From Dipteronia dyeriana (lineage: Eukaryota; Streptophyta; Magnoliopsida; Sapindales; Sapindaceae): a stretch of 64,000 nt of DNA. This document shows, one piece after another, positions 46,401 to 60,000 of this stretch. The translations under genes were made by a program, and so were the position numbers. Position 1 is the stretch's first letter. Every line of letters starts with the position of its first letter. Location: NCBI GenBank assembly GCA_032871835.1, contig CM065299.1:95742652-95806651 (forward strand), given 5' to 3'. A model generated the notes under the pieces. That model was not told where the DNA came from. It was given only the letters and a program-made list of their open reading frames with translations, and did not search any database.

Positions 46401-48410
46401 AAAAAGAAACGGGATAAGGATCCGAAACATTCCAAGACAGTGATAGAAGGCAGTGATGGTTCTGTTAGATCTGGTAAAAAATCGGGGAAGGAATATTGGC
46501 AACACACAAAGAAATGGACCCGGGGGTTTTTGGAATCATATAATGCAGAGACAGATCCAGAAGTTAAATCTGCCATGAAGGATATTGGGAAGGATTTGGA
46601 TCGATGGATCACAGAAGAAGAAATAGAAGAAGCAGCTGGTCTGATGACCAATCTATCTGATAGAAATAAGAAATTTATGGAAAAGAAGCTCAACAAGATT
46701 AAAAGAGAAATGGAATTGTTTGGACCACAAGCTGTGGTGAGCAAATACAATGAATATGCAGAAGAAAAAGAAGAAGATTATCTATGGTGGTTAGATCTCC
46801 CACATGTGCTGGTAAGTATGCAAATCTGCTGCTTGTATTTTTTTCCATGTTGACCTCAATCTGCTGATTTTCAGATTTAGTATGTTTATCTTGTTCATTT
46901 TGGATGTCACCCTCAGTCTATCCTGCATATCTTACATCATAGTTTTGAAAATGGTATTAACGAACTTAACTTCATGATTTTATATGTAAATTGATTAATA
47001 GTCGATTTTCAGATGTGGTAACTATTTAAAATATTTCTAGAATTTTTTCCATGTAATGCATGGTTTACAGAAATTGTGCCGCACTTGTGCAAGAATGTAA
47101 TTTTGGTCTGTACTATGCTGAAAAACACAGATTACTGAACCTATTTGCTCATCTCTTGTTTATGTTCCAGTGCATCGAGTTATACACGAATGAAGAAGGT
47201 GGGCAAAGAATTGGATTCTATTCATTGGAGATGGCTGCAGATCTTGAACTGGAACCAAAACCATGTCATGTGATTGCTTTTGAGGATGCCAGTGATTGCA
47301 AAAATCTTTGTTACATCATTCAAGCTCATTTAGAAATGCTTGGAAATGGTCATGCATTTGTTGTTCCAAGGCCTCCTAAGGTAAATAGTTTGGTCTTCGT
47401 ATTGTAAAATTTATTTTACTTAAATTATTTTTTAAGTTAAACAAAGGAAGTTCCACTAAAGGACTATGATAGAAGACCCTGCTTACAACTGAGGGTTTAA
47501 CCCACTTTTTCAGTATATGTACAAAGAGGTTTTAGAGTCAAAACGGGTTTAAAAAAATGGCAGGATCAACAATTCTGATATTTTTTGTTATTTGTCTGAA
47601 TATTATCATTTTTTTTTTCTGTCCGGTGAATAGAATACTTTCTCTTCTACTCTGACTGATTAAGTTGAAAGTTTGTCCCAATAGGCCTATATGGTGAGGC
47701 GAACCCTTTTTTTCCTTTTCTTTTTTGAAGGGGATATAGCGAGGCGAAACTGATGTTAGGCTTCTAATTCTCTTCAACTAGACATTAATGTTTTAGGAAT
47801 GCTTTCGATTAAGCCCTCATGCTCTTTAGATTTTTTATGTTTTGGTTGACGATCCAGTTGCATTCACATTGCTGACACTGCTAGGTCTTTACTACATTTT
47901 TGTCAATTATATATTTAGTATAACTTACGAAAATCTTATCTTTTCCTCCTCTCTAGGATGCTTTTCGAGAAGCCAAAGCAAATGGTTTCAGTGTTACTGT
48001 CATCAGGCAAGGGGAACTACAGCAGCTCAATGTGGACCAAACACTGGAAGAGGTGGAGGAACAAATCACTGAGATTGGTAGTAAGATGTACCATGATATG
48101 ATCATGAAGGGACGTTCTGTGGATATAAGCTCAGTGATGAAGGGTGTATTAGGTGGGGGTGACAAACCCACTAAGAGGTAATTTCTCAAATTTGGCAAAA
48201 CCAATTTCTCAATTTTCGGCCATAGAATATGGTATAATTCTGGCTCATTGGCATTATAGAAAAAGGGCCGCGATAGAGGAAAACAATATGGATGTGTTTA
48301 TGGTTTAAGAAGTTTTGCATTTCCAACTAAATGTCGTTTGTATCTCGTGGCTGTTTTCCCTTTCCAGGAAAAGGGCAAAGAGGATGCTGAAACGACCTAG
48401 CAGAAAGTGA
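43464..48410 (+). CDS. EMB1703: EMBRYO DEFECTIVE 1703, plastid protein
   Basis: Five exons: 43464-45834, 46168-46811, 47171-47380, 47957-48177 and 48368-48410, with consistent phases (1, 0, 0, 2), giving 1162 residues. The N-terminus (MTMEVLNLPISRNSLSLSTF..) is rich in Ser/Thr and basic residues, as for a chloroplast transit peptide; a second Met two codons later is an alternative start. A single hydrophobic helix lies near residues 268-287 (GAGIVVLCGLIVCWAV). A long charged, Ser-rich and probably disordered middle follows. The conserved C-terminus contains GYPL-like blocks IIPRWKGPPLEKNP, YWQHTKKWTRGFLESYN, WWLDLPHVL, and FEDASDCKNLCYIIQAHLEMLG, and ends in a basic tail. The Arabidopsis gene (At3g61780 by memory) is essential for embryo and chloroplast development; its biochemical role is not clear to me. 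It lies between SINAT3 and the DUF212 gene as in Arabidopsis. Confidence 0.9.
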
Positions 48411-48631
48411 CGGTGACTCAGGCTTGCCTCTATCACAGGTGCAACAGAGGAAGGGAACAACAGTTAACCATTCAAGAAGACAATTATAAAGGCCTTTGGC
48501 ATTCCTTTGGGCCTAACAAGTGCGCTGAAAGAGAGCAATTTGTCTTGACACGGACTACCCACCTTCAATCTTCTATTCAACTCAGCATATTGTTGGTTGC
48601 AAATGCACGCATTTGGGAGTGGCGAAATGTA

Positions 48632-48709
48632 GATATCTAAGGAAGTGAAGAATTGATACTTTTACTCGTAGATATCTAAGGAAGTGAAGAATTGATACTT
48701 TTACTCTTG
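48632..48709. repeat. 39-bp tandem duplication in EMB1703 3' region
   Basis: GATATCTAAGGAAGTGAAGA plus ATTGATACTTTTACTC occurs at 48632 and again at 48671, nearly identical. It lies about 220 bp after the EMB1703 stop, probably in the 3' UTR. Confidence 0.9.
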
Positions 48710-49619
48710 TTCCAGTCGTGTTCTTTTGCTCCATGGAAGATTACATCTGGAGCTTGTTTTCATTCCCATGGTCAAGTGGTAAATGAACTTAAATTGTATT
48801 ATATTAGATATTTGGTTGGATCCATCCTGCAGCACTTCTAGGCATTCACAATTTTGGACCAAGAGGTCGGAGTTGGCTTGTGCGGAAGGTCTTGCTCATG
48901 TCCTGGCACTTGTGACCTGTGAATTCTATACAGCTATAAAATTTTGGGTTAGTTGATAACGGATTCAATAGTACCCATTATTGTTACTTGTAACTTGGCA
49001 GGTTTGGTTGTTTACTGGGTTTCAGTTGATCACTTCTTATGTAATGTATATACATTATACACATACATGTTCATTAAATTTAGCCGAATACTAAGATCAT
49101 TGAGCAGTATTTAAGTCTGCTTCTAACATGCCTGTTCCAAGGGATACTTTAAAAGTTTAATCGTTACATGCACAATGTGGCTACTTTATTACTAAGTTGA
49201 GTTGCGGATAAACCGAGAAAAGATCAGAAAATGAATAATCAGATTTTTCACCACTGAGGCCAAACATTTTTAACATAAACGATCTGCCAGGGTTTCAGAT
49301 TAAACCGAAAAAATCATCAAATTATCTTGTACAGGCAAGAGGATCCAAGATTTTGTTGGGCACTATAGTCACGTTCTTTAATTTATGTGAAGTTTGGTTG
49401 GCATTTTAAACCAAACAATAAGTAGGTAAGCTCCCCAATTGCATTGCACAATACTCGCAGGATGGGAAACAAAAGATTTGTAATATGTGTTTTAAATTCC
49501 GCTGATTTCTGGTCATTAAGACACGTAAAATACTATATCCCGGCATGCCATACAAAAGCACGGGGTAGTTTGAATAAGAGAATAACCATGCCATCAAAAA
49601 ATGCCTGCAAAAGCAGGTT
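48710..49619. other. convergent 3' spacer between EMB1703 and DUF212 genes
   Basis: The two genes end 1.2 kb apart and point toward each other, so this holds both 3' UTRs. No further gene is seen. Confidence 0.5.
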
Positions 49620-52467
49620 TCAGGTTGCAACTAAGCAACCTTGACAACAAATACATGCGACCAACATACCAAGCATAGCTCCAGCAATGACCTGTGATGG
49701 AGTGTGGCCAAGAAGTTCCTTGAGCTTTCTTTGGCTGATGGGGTGACCTTGAAACAAGTCCGCAATGATCATGTTGAGAACCTATGTCAGGGGAAATTAA
49801 TTCAGATGAATTTAAAAGGTACACAAATATCTAAAAGAGACATCTCATGTAGGTCAGCTTTTAACCAAAGCTCCCAGGTTTCTGAAAGCAAATAGATCCA
49901 GAAAATTTACTATATGTGAACAAACGTGAAATTGATTCAGGTAACTCACCAGTCATCAATAGAATTTGGAATGAGAGGGGATTTCAATAGGAATTATACA
50001 AAATCGAGAGATCAAAAGTTCGACTAATTCATTTCTTTGATTAATAATCCATCAGCCGTTAGGAGACTTGCAAATACATGTTTCGTGTTTTGACATAGTT
50101 ACATAGATATGAAACTCTACAGAAAATCCAGACATGGTTACACAGTATGTTGTTTGAACATTACAAGATTAATATAATAATATATGATAAACTATGACTT
50201 ATGTTTCTTTCCTGGGTAATACTTTATTTTACTATAAAGCAAGTATAAACATAACAATTCATGTAAATTTCTTGACTAAGATCACCTGCTACACATTTTT
50301 ACTAGTTACATGGAAGGGGGTTTCTATACAACTGTAAATGTGAGTTTTGGATACAGATGGGGGGACCAGTGTATTGTTTTTCGGTGTGCCACACACCTAC
50401 ATTCCAATCAAGATTCTCCTACATAACATTAACGAATAAAAAGTATCTGCATTTTGGACAATTATTACATACCCCTTCCAACAATCAGTATTTTCTTTAT
50501 TTAAATTCTCTAACATCACAAGGAGCCAAGATCATATAACAGTGTTAATTCATATAATAAGTATCTGGAAGTACCCAATAATATGTTAGCTCACTCAGGC
50601 ACTTAGCAGCACAAATTTTCTAATACCAAAGTCCATGAATTACTTAAATAACCAATTAACAAAGCCTGGACCTTCAACCGGTGTTCGACAAGTCATAAAC
50701 ATTTTATATTTTCAAAATATATTGACAAAGAAAAGATAATATCCTGGGTATGTTCAATAATGAACAGAGAGCAGAGGGAAACAAAGTGAAGAAAAGAAAG
50801 ACAACAAACCCAGCTATTGTTCGTATCAAAGTAGTTAAAAACTCAACCACTACCAGCAGCTTCATCAAGCCAAGTCAATTCCACTGGAAAAGCTTCTGAT
50901 TCCTTGGAGGTCTTTAGGGAACCAAAAAGTTTAAATATACGTCCCATTAGGTTCTTACATTGTATGGATATAGTTCCTTTTAACTCAGCAGAGTAAGCAA
51001 ACGTCCACCTAACTACTTTGAATGCAATTTATGGCAATTAGATACATGCGTCAGCTGTTCAGCAAAACAGTTAATAAGACAGGACCAAAAGCATCAAATA
51101 AGATGATCCCTAAGAGCTTTACAAAAGCATGAGAAAAACCCTCACTTAGTTTTTAGTGTAATATATTTGTTACATATGGTTCATTCAAATTGGTTATGAC
51201 TGTTCTGTTCTATATTTCTCCACTAGTTTCCTTACAAAAGACTTGATCTGGAAAAACAATTTGGGGTACTTAACACTACGAACTTCTAAATCCCATGACA
51301 CTTTTTGGCCATAACTCAATCGTCTCAATTCTATTGACACCACTCAAGGAAAGCACTTTGCATTGCATTCTTGGTGTCAGGTCAATGCCTAACAAACACA
51401 GCAGAGACAAGATCTAAACAAATGCATTCCCTTATCAAACATCAAGACAGTTAGGAGGAAAATCACTTGCCTGACTAGGGACTCCTATCTATGTATCCAA
51501 TCCACTATCCAGCACGTTCTTTTTCCATATCACTTTTACGTATATACAAGCAACAAAAACTACAAGAGAAATCAAAGCAATGCCACAGTAAAAAAATTAC
51601 CCATCATAGCCATACACCCCTGATATTCCACACATGTATCAAAAACTCATAAAATTTTAAACCAAAATAAAAGCTTTCAATCACTAAAAATCCACAACAA
51701 AAAAGTGAAGAAATATATATATATTTTTTTAAAACAATTTTTACCTCAGCTTGCATACCAGCATGGCGCCTAACACCAATTGCATCATACATGACAATCA
51801 AACTAAACCCCAAACATACCGGAAATAACGAATCTGCCACTCCATGACAAAGCGCCACTGACGTCGTCAAAGCAGTACACAGGGCCGAGTGCGAAGAAGG
51901 CATCCCTCCAGACGAACACATTATTCTAAAATCCCATTTTCTCTCCACAAAGAAATTCAAAAACACCTTGATCGATTGCGCCACAAACCACGCAAACATA
52001 CCAGACACGAACGTCGGATTTGCAGCCAATGTCGCCACAAACGGACTGATTCTAACTTTTGCAGTAGACGTCACACTCAATAAAGCCACCCCAAACGCTC
52101 CGTTTTGCAAGTAATTACTACTCTGTAAGTCCACCACGCCCTCTGAATCGTTATTGTATGCTTGTAGACGCGAAACCCATTTCTTTGTTTGCCAAGAAGC
52201 AAGACCTCTTATGGACTGTAAGATTGGAACTAAAACATGAAAAGGGTTTACATAGAATTTCTGATTATCTTGCTTTGGTTTAGGGTTTTTGGGATTCGAA
52301 GGGTTTCTGTAACAGAAAGTGATGACAGAAGAAGGTTTGAAATTGTTAAAATGAGTGCTGCTGAAGAATGAGAAGCGAGAAGCTGAGGAGAGAGGAGGCT
52401 TGGTTTTGGTGTTTATGGAGCTGATACAGAGAGAGCTATGCGTGGGTTTAATCGTAAAAGTGTCCAT
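49620..52467 (-). CDS. DUF212 membrane protein (acid phosphatase/vanadium-dependent haloperoxidase-related), plastid-type
   Basis: Two exons on the minus strand, 51745-52467 and 49620-49781, join in phase 0 (donor GAG|GTAAAA, acceptor ACATAG|GTTCTC) to give 294 residues. Residues 1-85 look like a chloroplast transit region (Ser/Thr-rich, basic). The DUF212 domain follows: LQNGAFGVALLSVTSTAKV, NPTFVSGMFAWFVAQSIKV, SSGGMPSSHSALCTALTTS, MYDAIGVRRHAGMQAE. Exon 2 adds VLNMIIADLFQGHPISQRKL, ELLGHTPSQVIAGAMLGML and a short tail. GGMPSSHSA and GHTPSQVIAG resemble the phosphate-binding motifs of the PAP2/haloperoxidase fold. Four or so membrane helices are expected. The enzyme activity is unproven in the family. 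The Arabidopsis counterpart is At3g61770 by memory. Confidence 0.9.
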
Positions 52468-53425
52468 GAGTCATGACACAGGTTTTTTGTGCTGCAGCTG
52501 TGTGAGTTCAATCAGCATTTCAAAAAAAAGAAGAAGAAGAGTGAGTGACTACAAATATTTGTGATTTTATTTGACATTTATATGGCGGTAGTGGAAACTC
52601 GAATACTCGATAGTGAGATCGTGTGGTGGAAAAAGAGCCCTTGATTTACACTCATTATAACGAAGATGCCATTTTAGCACGTCTTTGGTAAAGACTAGAG
52701 AATATGCTCCAGTGTTATACCCATGTGGACCAGGAGCACCTGTACCGTGCGTGCGAGACAAGGAGCGCCACGGCATATCCTCTAAATACTATTCTAAATT
52801 TGTCTATTTATGAATTTTCCATGATTGGGATAGACTAATATCTCAATTATTTATTTAAAATTATACTCAAACTATGTTGTAAATGGTTTGTAATTAACAC
52901 ATAATTTACCATACCAATTTATAAAGTAATTACAAATAATTTTGACAGTTTAGAATTTTTCAAAAAATATTTTATATTATATGACACTTAAGTATGTATC
53001 AAGTTTCTAATGACACACATGTATCCATTTATAATTTGAATGATTATATACTTCATTCATATCAATAATAAAAGTTCAATTCCTATATTTATTTATAAAA
53101 TCACAGACCGTATAAAGAGATAGATAGATCAATCACCCATAATGAAAGTTATTTTATGAGGTTAATGTCATCTTCAACCCAACTTTAAAATGAAACAAAA
53201 CGCTAATTTGAAGCAAAAACCTCTTTCTAACAAAACTCAATTTTTTTGCGACAAAATGGGTTGTTCTACAGTGTTGCCACATGTCTGGGGCAACACTGTT
53301 TATTTGATGTAGAAAATGTGTATTTATTTATTTTTATTTTTAAAATCCCTATAGTTTAGTCAAATCAAACTTTTACCCTCATTTAATATAATTTATTCCA
53401 ATTATATCCTTTTTTTATTATTTAA
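52468..53425. other. spacer upstream of DUF212, AT-rich
   Basis: The first 100-300 bp upstream of 52467 should hold the DUF212 promoter. The remainder is AT-rich and featureless up to the Harbinger-type MITE. Confidence 0.5.
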
Positions 53426-54388
53426 GGGTCCGTTTGGTGCGTGAGATTGGATTAAACTGTTTTTTTATGGGATTGAATTAGACTGTTTTATGGGATTGAA
53501 TTGGATTAAGATGTGATTGAGATTATATTGGATTGGATTGGATTGGATTAAATTAATAATATACTATGTTTGGAGAAACATAGAACTGAACTGAATTAAT
53601 ATCACGTTTTATTTGGGTAAAACATAGGATTTGATTAAATATAATAATTTTATAAAAGAAAATTCATTATTTTAATTCTCATCTCTCTCCTTTCATCTCT
53701 CTTTCTCTCCTCCGTTAACTCTCAACCTCTCTCTTCTCACCAGACTCACTTTCTCTCCTCCATTGACTCAAATTTTTCACTCATCAAACTCCTCTCTTTC
53801 TCCTTTGTTCTCTACTTCGTTTTCACTCCTTTCATTCTCTCTATCTCTTCTCTACTTCGTTTTCACTAATCTCTTCTTTCCTTTCATTTTCTTTCATTTT
53901 CTTGGTAACCAAACGCATGATAACGCACAATATGCTCTGTTTTTTGTTCTTTGTTTTGTTTTTAAATTTCCTTTTTCTTTTATTTTTTCTTTTCCACGAT
54001 ATGTTCTATGTTCTTTGATGAAGATGATTTTTGTGAAGATTATGTGGTCTTGTTCAAAAAAAAAATCATTTTTATTCGGTATATATATATTTGTTTAAAT
54101 TTTTTGTGATGGCGGCGACAGCGATAGCGGTAATGTCGATGATGGTCTTGAAGATATGAGTTGTTTGTTGAATGATGATGAGAAACCGGTGTTAAAATGA
54201 GTTGGTGTGAGTTGGTGAAAATAATCCCAGGTCAAATAAACGAGTTTATTTAGTCCTATAATCATTAGACTAAATTTGCTTCTGGGATTAGTAATCTTAT
54301 ATCCGAAACAATGCCAAACACCAGATTGGGAGTAAAATTGTCAAATCCCAATCCAATCCTAGTCCAATCCGGTGTGCCAAACATGCCC
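53426..54388. mobile_element. PIF/Harbinger non-autonomous element, 963 bp
   Basis: TAA duplications lie at 53423-53425 and 54389-54391. The termini GGGTCCGTTTGGTGCG and GGGCATGTTTGGCACA (read inward from the right) match the Harbinger consensus with GTTTGG at the core. Subterminal GGATTGGATT repeats are mirrored by AATCCAATCC on the right. The interior has a CT-rich, leader-like tract (53685-53770) and a short GC-richer piece (54108-54180, GATGGCGGCGACAGCGATAG), possibly captured, but no transposase. Confidence 0.82.
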
Positions 54389-54954
54389 TAAAAGTTTTGT
54401 TTAATTACAATCTTGCCCTTATTCAATCAAATTTATTACAATCATATCCCTTTTTACTGTTTAATGATTTTGTTCAATTTATATTTGTTTTAATTTAATT
54501 ATTATTTACATTCACATTTTATAATAAAATAAAATTAAGTATATAATACAAAATTTATACTATTTTTTTATTTAAAAAATCACTAATTTGAAAACTCTAA
54601 AATTAAAAGCAAATTACAATAATAAAAATAAAAGTGTAAAAGTTAACTTAATAATAAATGTAATATTTTTATTTTATTTTATGAAATGTAATGTTTAAGT
54701 TAACTTAATAATAAATGTAACATTTGAGTTAATTTAATTTAATTTCTTAATATACTAATTTCATAATTTCTTAACTTATTACAATATTATGTTAATTATG
54801 GGGTGAAATGTTAATTATTAAGATACAATAAAAAAAGGGAAGAAATGAAATATTTTTTTTAGTGTAAAATTTGGTGGAATGAGTCGGAGATGAAAAAAAA
54901 ATTAACACTAATATTGGACAACCAAAAAATGTAGCTAAAATTTCATTCCAAGTA

Positions 54955-55450
54955 ATGGTGAAAATGTGGAGCGGGTCTGGATGGGCCGGTCCGAATGGCC
55001 TGCCAAGGAAGACAAGCTGTGTCGTGCTAGGCACGACCCACATTCTTAGGCCGTGTCGGACCCTAGATCGAGGCACACCGTACCGGCTCGTCACAGCACA
55101 CCTTACCTGTGTGCCAAATCCGCCGACCAAAACAACGGGTCAGCACGACAGACAGACACTTTGGACCCGCCTAATTATTAAAAAAAAAGACTAAAAAAAC
55201 ACTTTATTTATAAAAATAAAATGTATAAAAGATAAATTATATTGTAGAGTATTGAACCATGATTTATAACCCTTGTTTAGACAAATGAAACAAATAAGTT
55301 TCCATTTGTCTTTTGCTCATTTTTATATTGGTTAGACCTCTCTTCAATACTCTTATTTATCCAATGTGGGATGTAAGAGTGAATACAACTATAGTTAAAA
55401 ACAATTACTATGACCAAGATTAGGGAAGAATAATATGTGAATGAGATTTA

Positions 55451-55495
<45 letters not shown>

Positions 55496-56030
55496 TTTTG
55501 TTTATATATGGAAAAGATGGAAATTATTGCATACTATCGATGCTTATTTGATTTTTATTTATTTTTAACAAAACCATTATTTAATTTAATGGACCTCCTA
55601 ACTCTTTCCATGTTTTCTATATTTAAAGAAAGGAATGGACTCAATATAATATCATTATGTTTTATCAATTACTGGAAATGGAAATTCAATCTCACATCCT
55701 ACATCGGATAAATATGAGAAATGAAAAGAGATATAATTTATATAAAAATGAGAAAAAACAAAGGAAAACATGCTTACTTGGACAGGGGTTATAAGCCACA
55801 ACCCAATACTTTGATATTATTAATAATTTTTTTTTAAAAAAAAAAGTGGGTCGGCCCGTTTTGCATGTCTAAATCGACATGTAGACCGGCACGACACGGG
55901 CCACCAGAGTCGTGCCCACTCGCCGTGTCGGGCCTTTGTTTTCCAAAACGGGTCGGCCTTGACACGACATGCCCATTGGGCTTACCGTGCCAGGGCTGAC
56001 CCATTTTGGAAAACGGGCTCAACGCATCGA
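54955..56030. mobile_element. large foldback element with GC-rich outer arms and (AT)n centre
   Basis: The inner arms are inverted. Left 55244-55393 has GAGTATTGAACC, ATTTATAACCCTTGT and TTATCCAATGTGGGATGTAA. Right 55678-55828, read inward, has AAGTATTGGG, CTTATAACCCCTGT and TTATCCGATGTAGGATGTGA. An (AT)n run at 55456-55492 lies between. Outside each arm is a GC-rich block rich in GGGC, GTGTCG and GCACGAC (54962-55180 and 55845-56025), strikingly unlike the AT-rich surroundings and plausibly also an inverted pair, though diverged. It may be one compound element or nested ones. No coding capacity and no target duplication determined. Confidence 0.55.
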
Positions 56031-56072
56031 ACTTAATTGGATCAGACTGACACATATTTACACCATTAGTAG

Positions 56073-56572
56073 CAAGTGGTTTTTTCATTAACCACAATAT
56101 CAGATATTGTTTTCTTTAACCACATCATCACATATTGTTTTCATTAACCATATAATCACATATTGTGTATGATGATGACAACTCATTTGCCACATTATTT
56201 CAGTTGACATTTTTATTAATTATTTTGGTTGTATAGCATTTTATTACAAAAGTTACACCATTTTAATACAAAAGTTGTACCAAATTAGATTTTTAGATTG
56301 GAGATGACCTAACAAACTAGTATATATATTTATATATATAGTTCTTGTTATTGGATTTTTTTTATGTAATTTCTGTTGGAAAATTAATGGGCATACTTCA
56401 TTCAACTAAATGGACCTAGTTTTTTTTTTTTTTATACGAGTAATGTTGTACAACACAAACGATTAATACAAATGTTATGTTAAGTGAATTGCTATCGCCA
56501 TATATAACATGTGATGATGTGGTTAACGCCATATATAACATGTGATGATGTGGTTAATGAAAAACCACTTAC
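56073..56572. mobile_element. MITE-like inverted repeat, ~500 bp
   Basis: The left end AAGTGGTTTTTTCATTAACC (from 56074) is mirrored by GGTTAATGAAAAACCACTT (to 56570), each followed inward by ACATCATCACAT-type repeats. A 31-bp unit CGCCATATATAACATG plus TGATGATGTGGTTAA is tandemly doubled at 56496 and 56527. No coding capacity. Confidence 0.65.
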
Positions 56573-57080
56573 CATGTTATTTTGGTTGCAATTTCATCTA
56601 AATTTTTAGGTTCTCAAACATTAGTGTTGTTTTATTCCTATTGTAAAAAATTTAAGTTACAAATTTAAACTCAACCGATTGACCTAAGAACTTTTTTTTT
56701 TAATGGTTTACTTACGAACTTTATCATTGAATTACCCACTTGTACTTAATTTTTCTTGAGTACCTTTTTCTCTTTCATACATGCATAATGGCTAATGCAT
56801 TCAGTCCCTTCAAATAGCAAGGGTAATTCTGTCAATTAATTCACCTAAAAAAACAAGTGTAACGTTAGAAAATTTCCAAAAGGGAAGTCTTTCTCACAGA
56901 TTCATATACCGAACCCTTCTACTTTCCCGGTTCATTCGCCTATCTTCTCTTTTCAAAACCAACAATTTCAAAGCGATCACCGTCGATTCGCTAACCCGAG
57001 TTGAGTCGCCATCCGAGTAATACTACACCGCCACCGCCACCGCCACCGCCAACTCATCTATCAAACTCGGTCCGACAGAC
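56573..57080 (+). promoter_or_regulatory. upstream region and leader of the DRP1 gene
   Basis: AT-rich up to about 56870, then GC-richer leader sequence with a CCGCCA hexamer repeat (about 57027-57051) just before the ATG at 57081. No upstream ATG-initiated long frame was seen in the last 100 bp. A definite TATA box was not identified. Confidence 0.4.
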
Positions 57081-60000
57081 ATGGAGAATTTGATATCATT
57101 GGTCAACAAGATACAGAGAGCGTGTACGGCACTTGGCGATCACGGTGAAGAGAGCGCATTGCCGACTCTCTGGGAATCCTTACCAGCCATCGCCGTCGTC
57201 GGTGGTCAGGTCTCCATTTATTCTTGTCAATATCAATGTCTTCGTTTGATTGATCGTGTATCGGTTTTGTATGTATTACGTTACAGTTTTGATTTATAAC
57301 TTTTCAAAGAATAGTGCATGATTCCTGTGTGATCTTGATTTATTGTACTTTTATTTCGACAACGTTTTTTGTTTTTTTTTTTTGCTTTCTTAATTCTCAA
57401 TATATTGAGTCGGAGCTGAAACTGTTTCTTAATTTGTGTCTGGATTGTATTTTGCGCGAGTTATGCGACATTTTGGTTTATTTATTCGTATGTTTTTCTT
57501 TTAACATAATTATATACGATAGATTTATCTCACGCACTTCGATTGCAAAAAATTATGTCCTTTTTTGTTTTTTAAGCTGAAATGTTGATTCCATTATCGT
57601 CTTGCTTGCAATATAACAACTGCTAATGATAATTATACTGCAAATTGCAAAGGCAGATGCTAATTAGTTCATCTAAGAACACTGGCTTTGACTGTGTGAG
57701 TGGTAGAAGAAGAATTCTTAAAATTAGAGTTTTTCCTCTGTTATTCAAGTTGACAGAATTGAAACTTGGTTTAGTTTGAAGATCATTTGAAAAATGTAGT
57801 TTGGAATATTGCACTCTATATATCTATTTCTATCAGTATTTCTTTTTGTGGAGGAATTGGATATGTCATGCTATACTAATTATATGCTGAACTTCAAAGT
57901 AGTTATGTGTTCATGAGATGGTTCTCTCTCCTTCTCTTTCGTGTGCATACCCAAGTGTAATGTGTACACATTTATCGAGCGCATGTAGTCTAGCACAAAA
58001 TGGATTCTGTGGAGACATTCGGTTGGATGAATGGCACTTGTAATACAAGTTACATGCATATCATTGACTCATTTGTTAACAATCATTAACAACTCATTAT
58101 GAAGATGTTGATTGATTCTTCACAATTCGTTAATGATTTATAGAGCTCTGGGAAGTCTTCGGTGTTGGAAAGTGTTGTCGGAAAAGACTTTTTGCCTCGT
58201 GGGTCAGGTAATATATGCTGTTCGATTCCCACTGTGCCTTAAAGAGGGAGATGAAATCCATCATTTGCTTACCAACATCCATTTCCTTTGACGTTACAAA
58301 CAAATTGTGATTGTTTTGTATGCAGGAATTGTTACTCGAAGACCTCTTGTCTTGCAGCTTCACAGGATTGATGAGGGAAGAGAATATGCAGAGTTTATGC
58401 ACCTTCCAAGAAAGAAGTTCACTGATTTTGGTATGTTTTATTACTTGGTTGTAAAAAGGGTCTTTGTCTTAGTATTTATATATGATGTTCATTTTTATTT
58501 TTTTTTCGGTTCAATGATATTTGTTTCTGTGGTTCTCTTGTGAGCTCTTTTATTTTCTTTTCGATACCTCTCTTGTTGGTTGGTTGCAATGCTACTTTTG
58601 ATGAAGTTTGTTTTTTCTTCCATGTTTTTATTTTATATATATGTTTTTTTCTGCTTCTAGTTCTCTTATTCCATCTGACATGATAATCTAACTTATATTA
58701 TGCATGCAGCTGCTGTGAGGAAGGAAATTTCTGATGAGACTGACCGAGAAACAGGTCGCTCAAAAGCGATCTCTACTGTTCCAATTCATTTAAGTATCTA
58801 TTCCCCTAATGGTGAGTCAATAAAGTTCTCTCATTGCTGCTTGTTAGAAGCATTGTATAAGCTAGAAATTGGTGTGAATGGATGATTTTTGACCAGGTAA
58901 TTTGTGGAACTTACCATTATAATTTCTTTAATTTGGTGACCAAATTTAAATTCCAGCATCAATAGCTCAAATTCTACTTGTCAATTGTCATCAATTTTAC
59001 GGTTTTCACTTTCAGTAAATGTGTAGTTTTGATCTTTTATTATTTTTGTTATATCTTTGTTCAAGCTTTCTGATATACACATTATGTTTGTTTGACTTTG
59101 CAGTTGTGAACTTGACACTGGTCGATCTTCCTGGACTTACAAAAGTTGCTGTGGGTGGGTTACATGTCCCTCAATTATAGTATGTTCAGTATTATTTAGA
59201 CAAATTCACTAGTTCTGCATCTATCATAGTACGGGACTGATTTATTTATGGACATGTTACTGGTTGCATCTTGCAGACGGTCAACCTGAAAGCATTGTGC
59301 AAGAAATTGAGAATATGGTTAGAGGTTATATTGAGAAGGTAATTATAACCAGTAAATCTTAAACTTCCTGGGTAAAATCTAACTAATAAAAATGCTATTG
59401 ATTGGAATTTGTATGAGCTTTCGGACCAAGTTTTGTATATCATAAGTACGTGAATTTTAGTCAAATTAATAAGCTTATCGAGTTTTGGGAAATGATGCTT
59501 TATAAACATTATGACATTACATGTAGATATACCTCCCAAAAGTGTTAACAAACTTATTTATTGCTTTCTTTGCATGGAAGGGTATATTTTTGGATGAGAA
59601 TCGTTAATAGTTTTTTTCATGTCCTGTAATGCAGCCCAATTGTATCATCCTGGCAATTTCTCCTGCCAATCAAGATCTGGCTACATCAGATGCAATTAAA
59701 ATCTCTCGTGAAGTTGATCCTAAAGGTCACATTCTTGACAACTTCCTTAATGGACTATAATATATAATTCACATGGAACAGTGTAACTTATATATGTGAT
59801 GGTGATTATCAGCAGTGATGGCTTGCTTCTAAAAGATTACAAAAGAAGGGGAAAAAAAGAGAGACTAAATAATTTGATAAATCAGTGCAAACCTGAACCC
59901 GTAGGCTGTGGGAAGAAAGGAAAAAAATTATGAATTTGCAATTCCAATGACGAGATTTTCCTGTTGATGGGTTTATTTGGAACTGTAAACATGTGTGCTG

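Noticed and set aside
54792..55194. Open frames in the GC-rich blocks near 55 and 56 kb
   Set aside because: They are biased by GC-rich repeat composition, have no recognisable domain, and lie in inverted-repeat arms.
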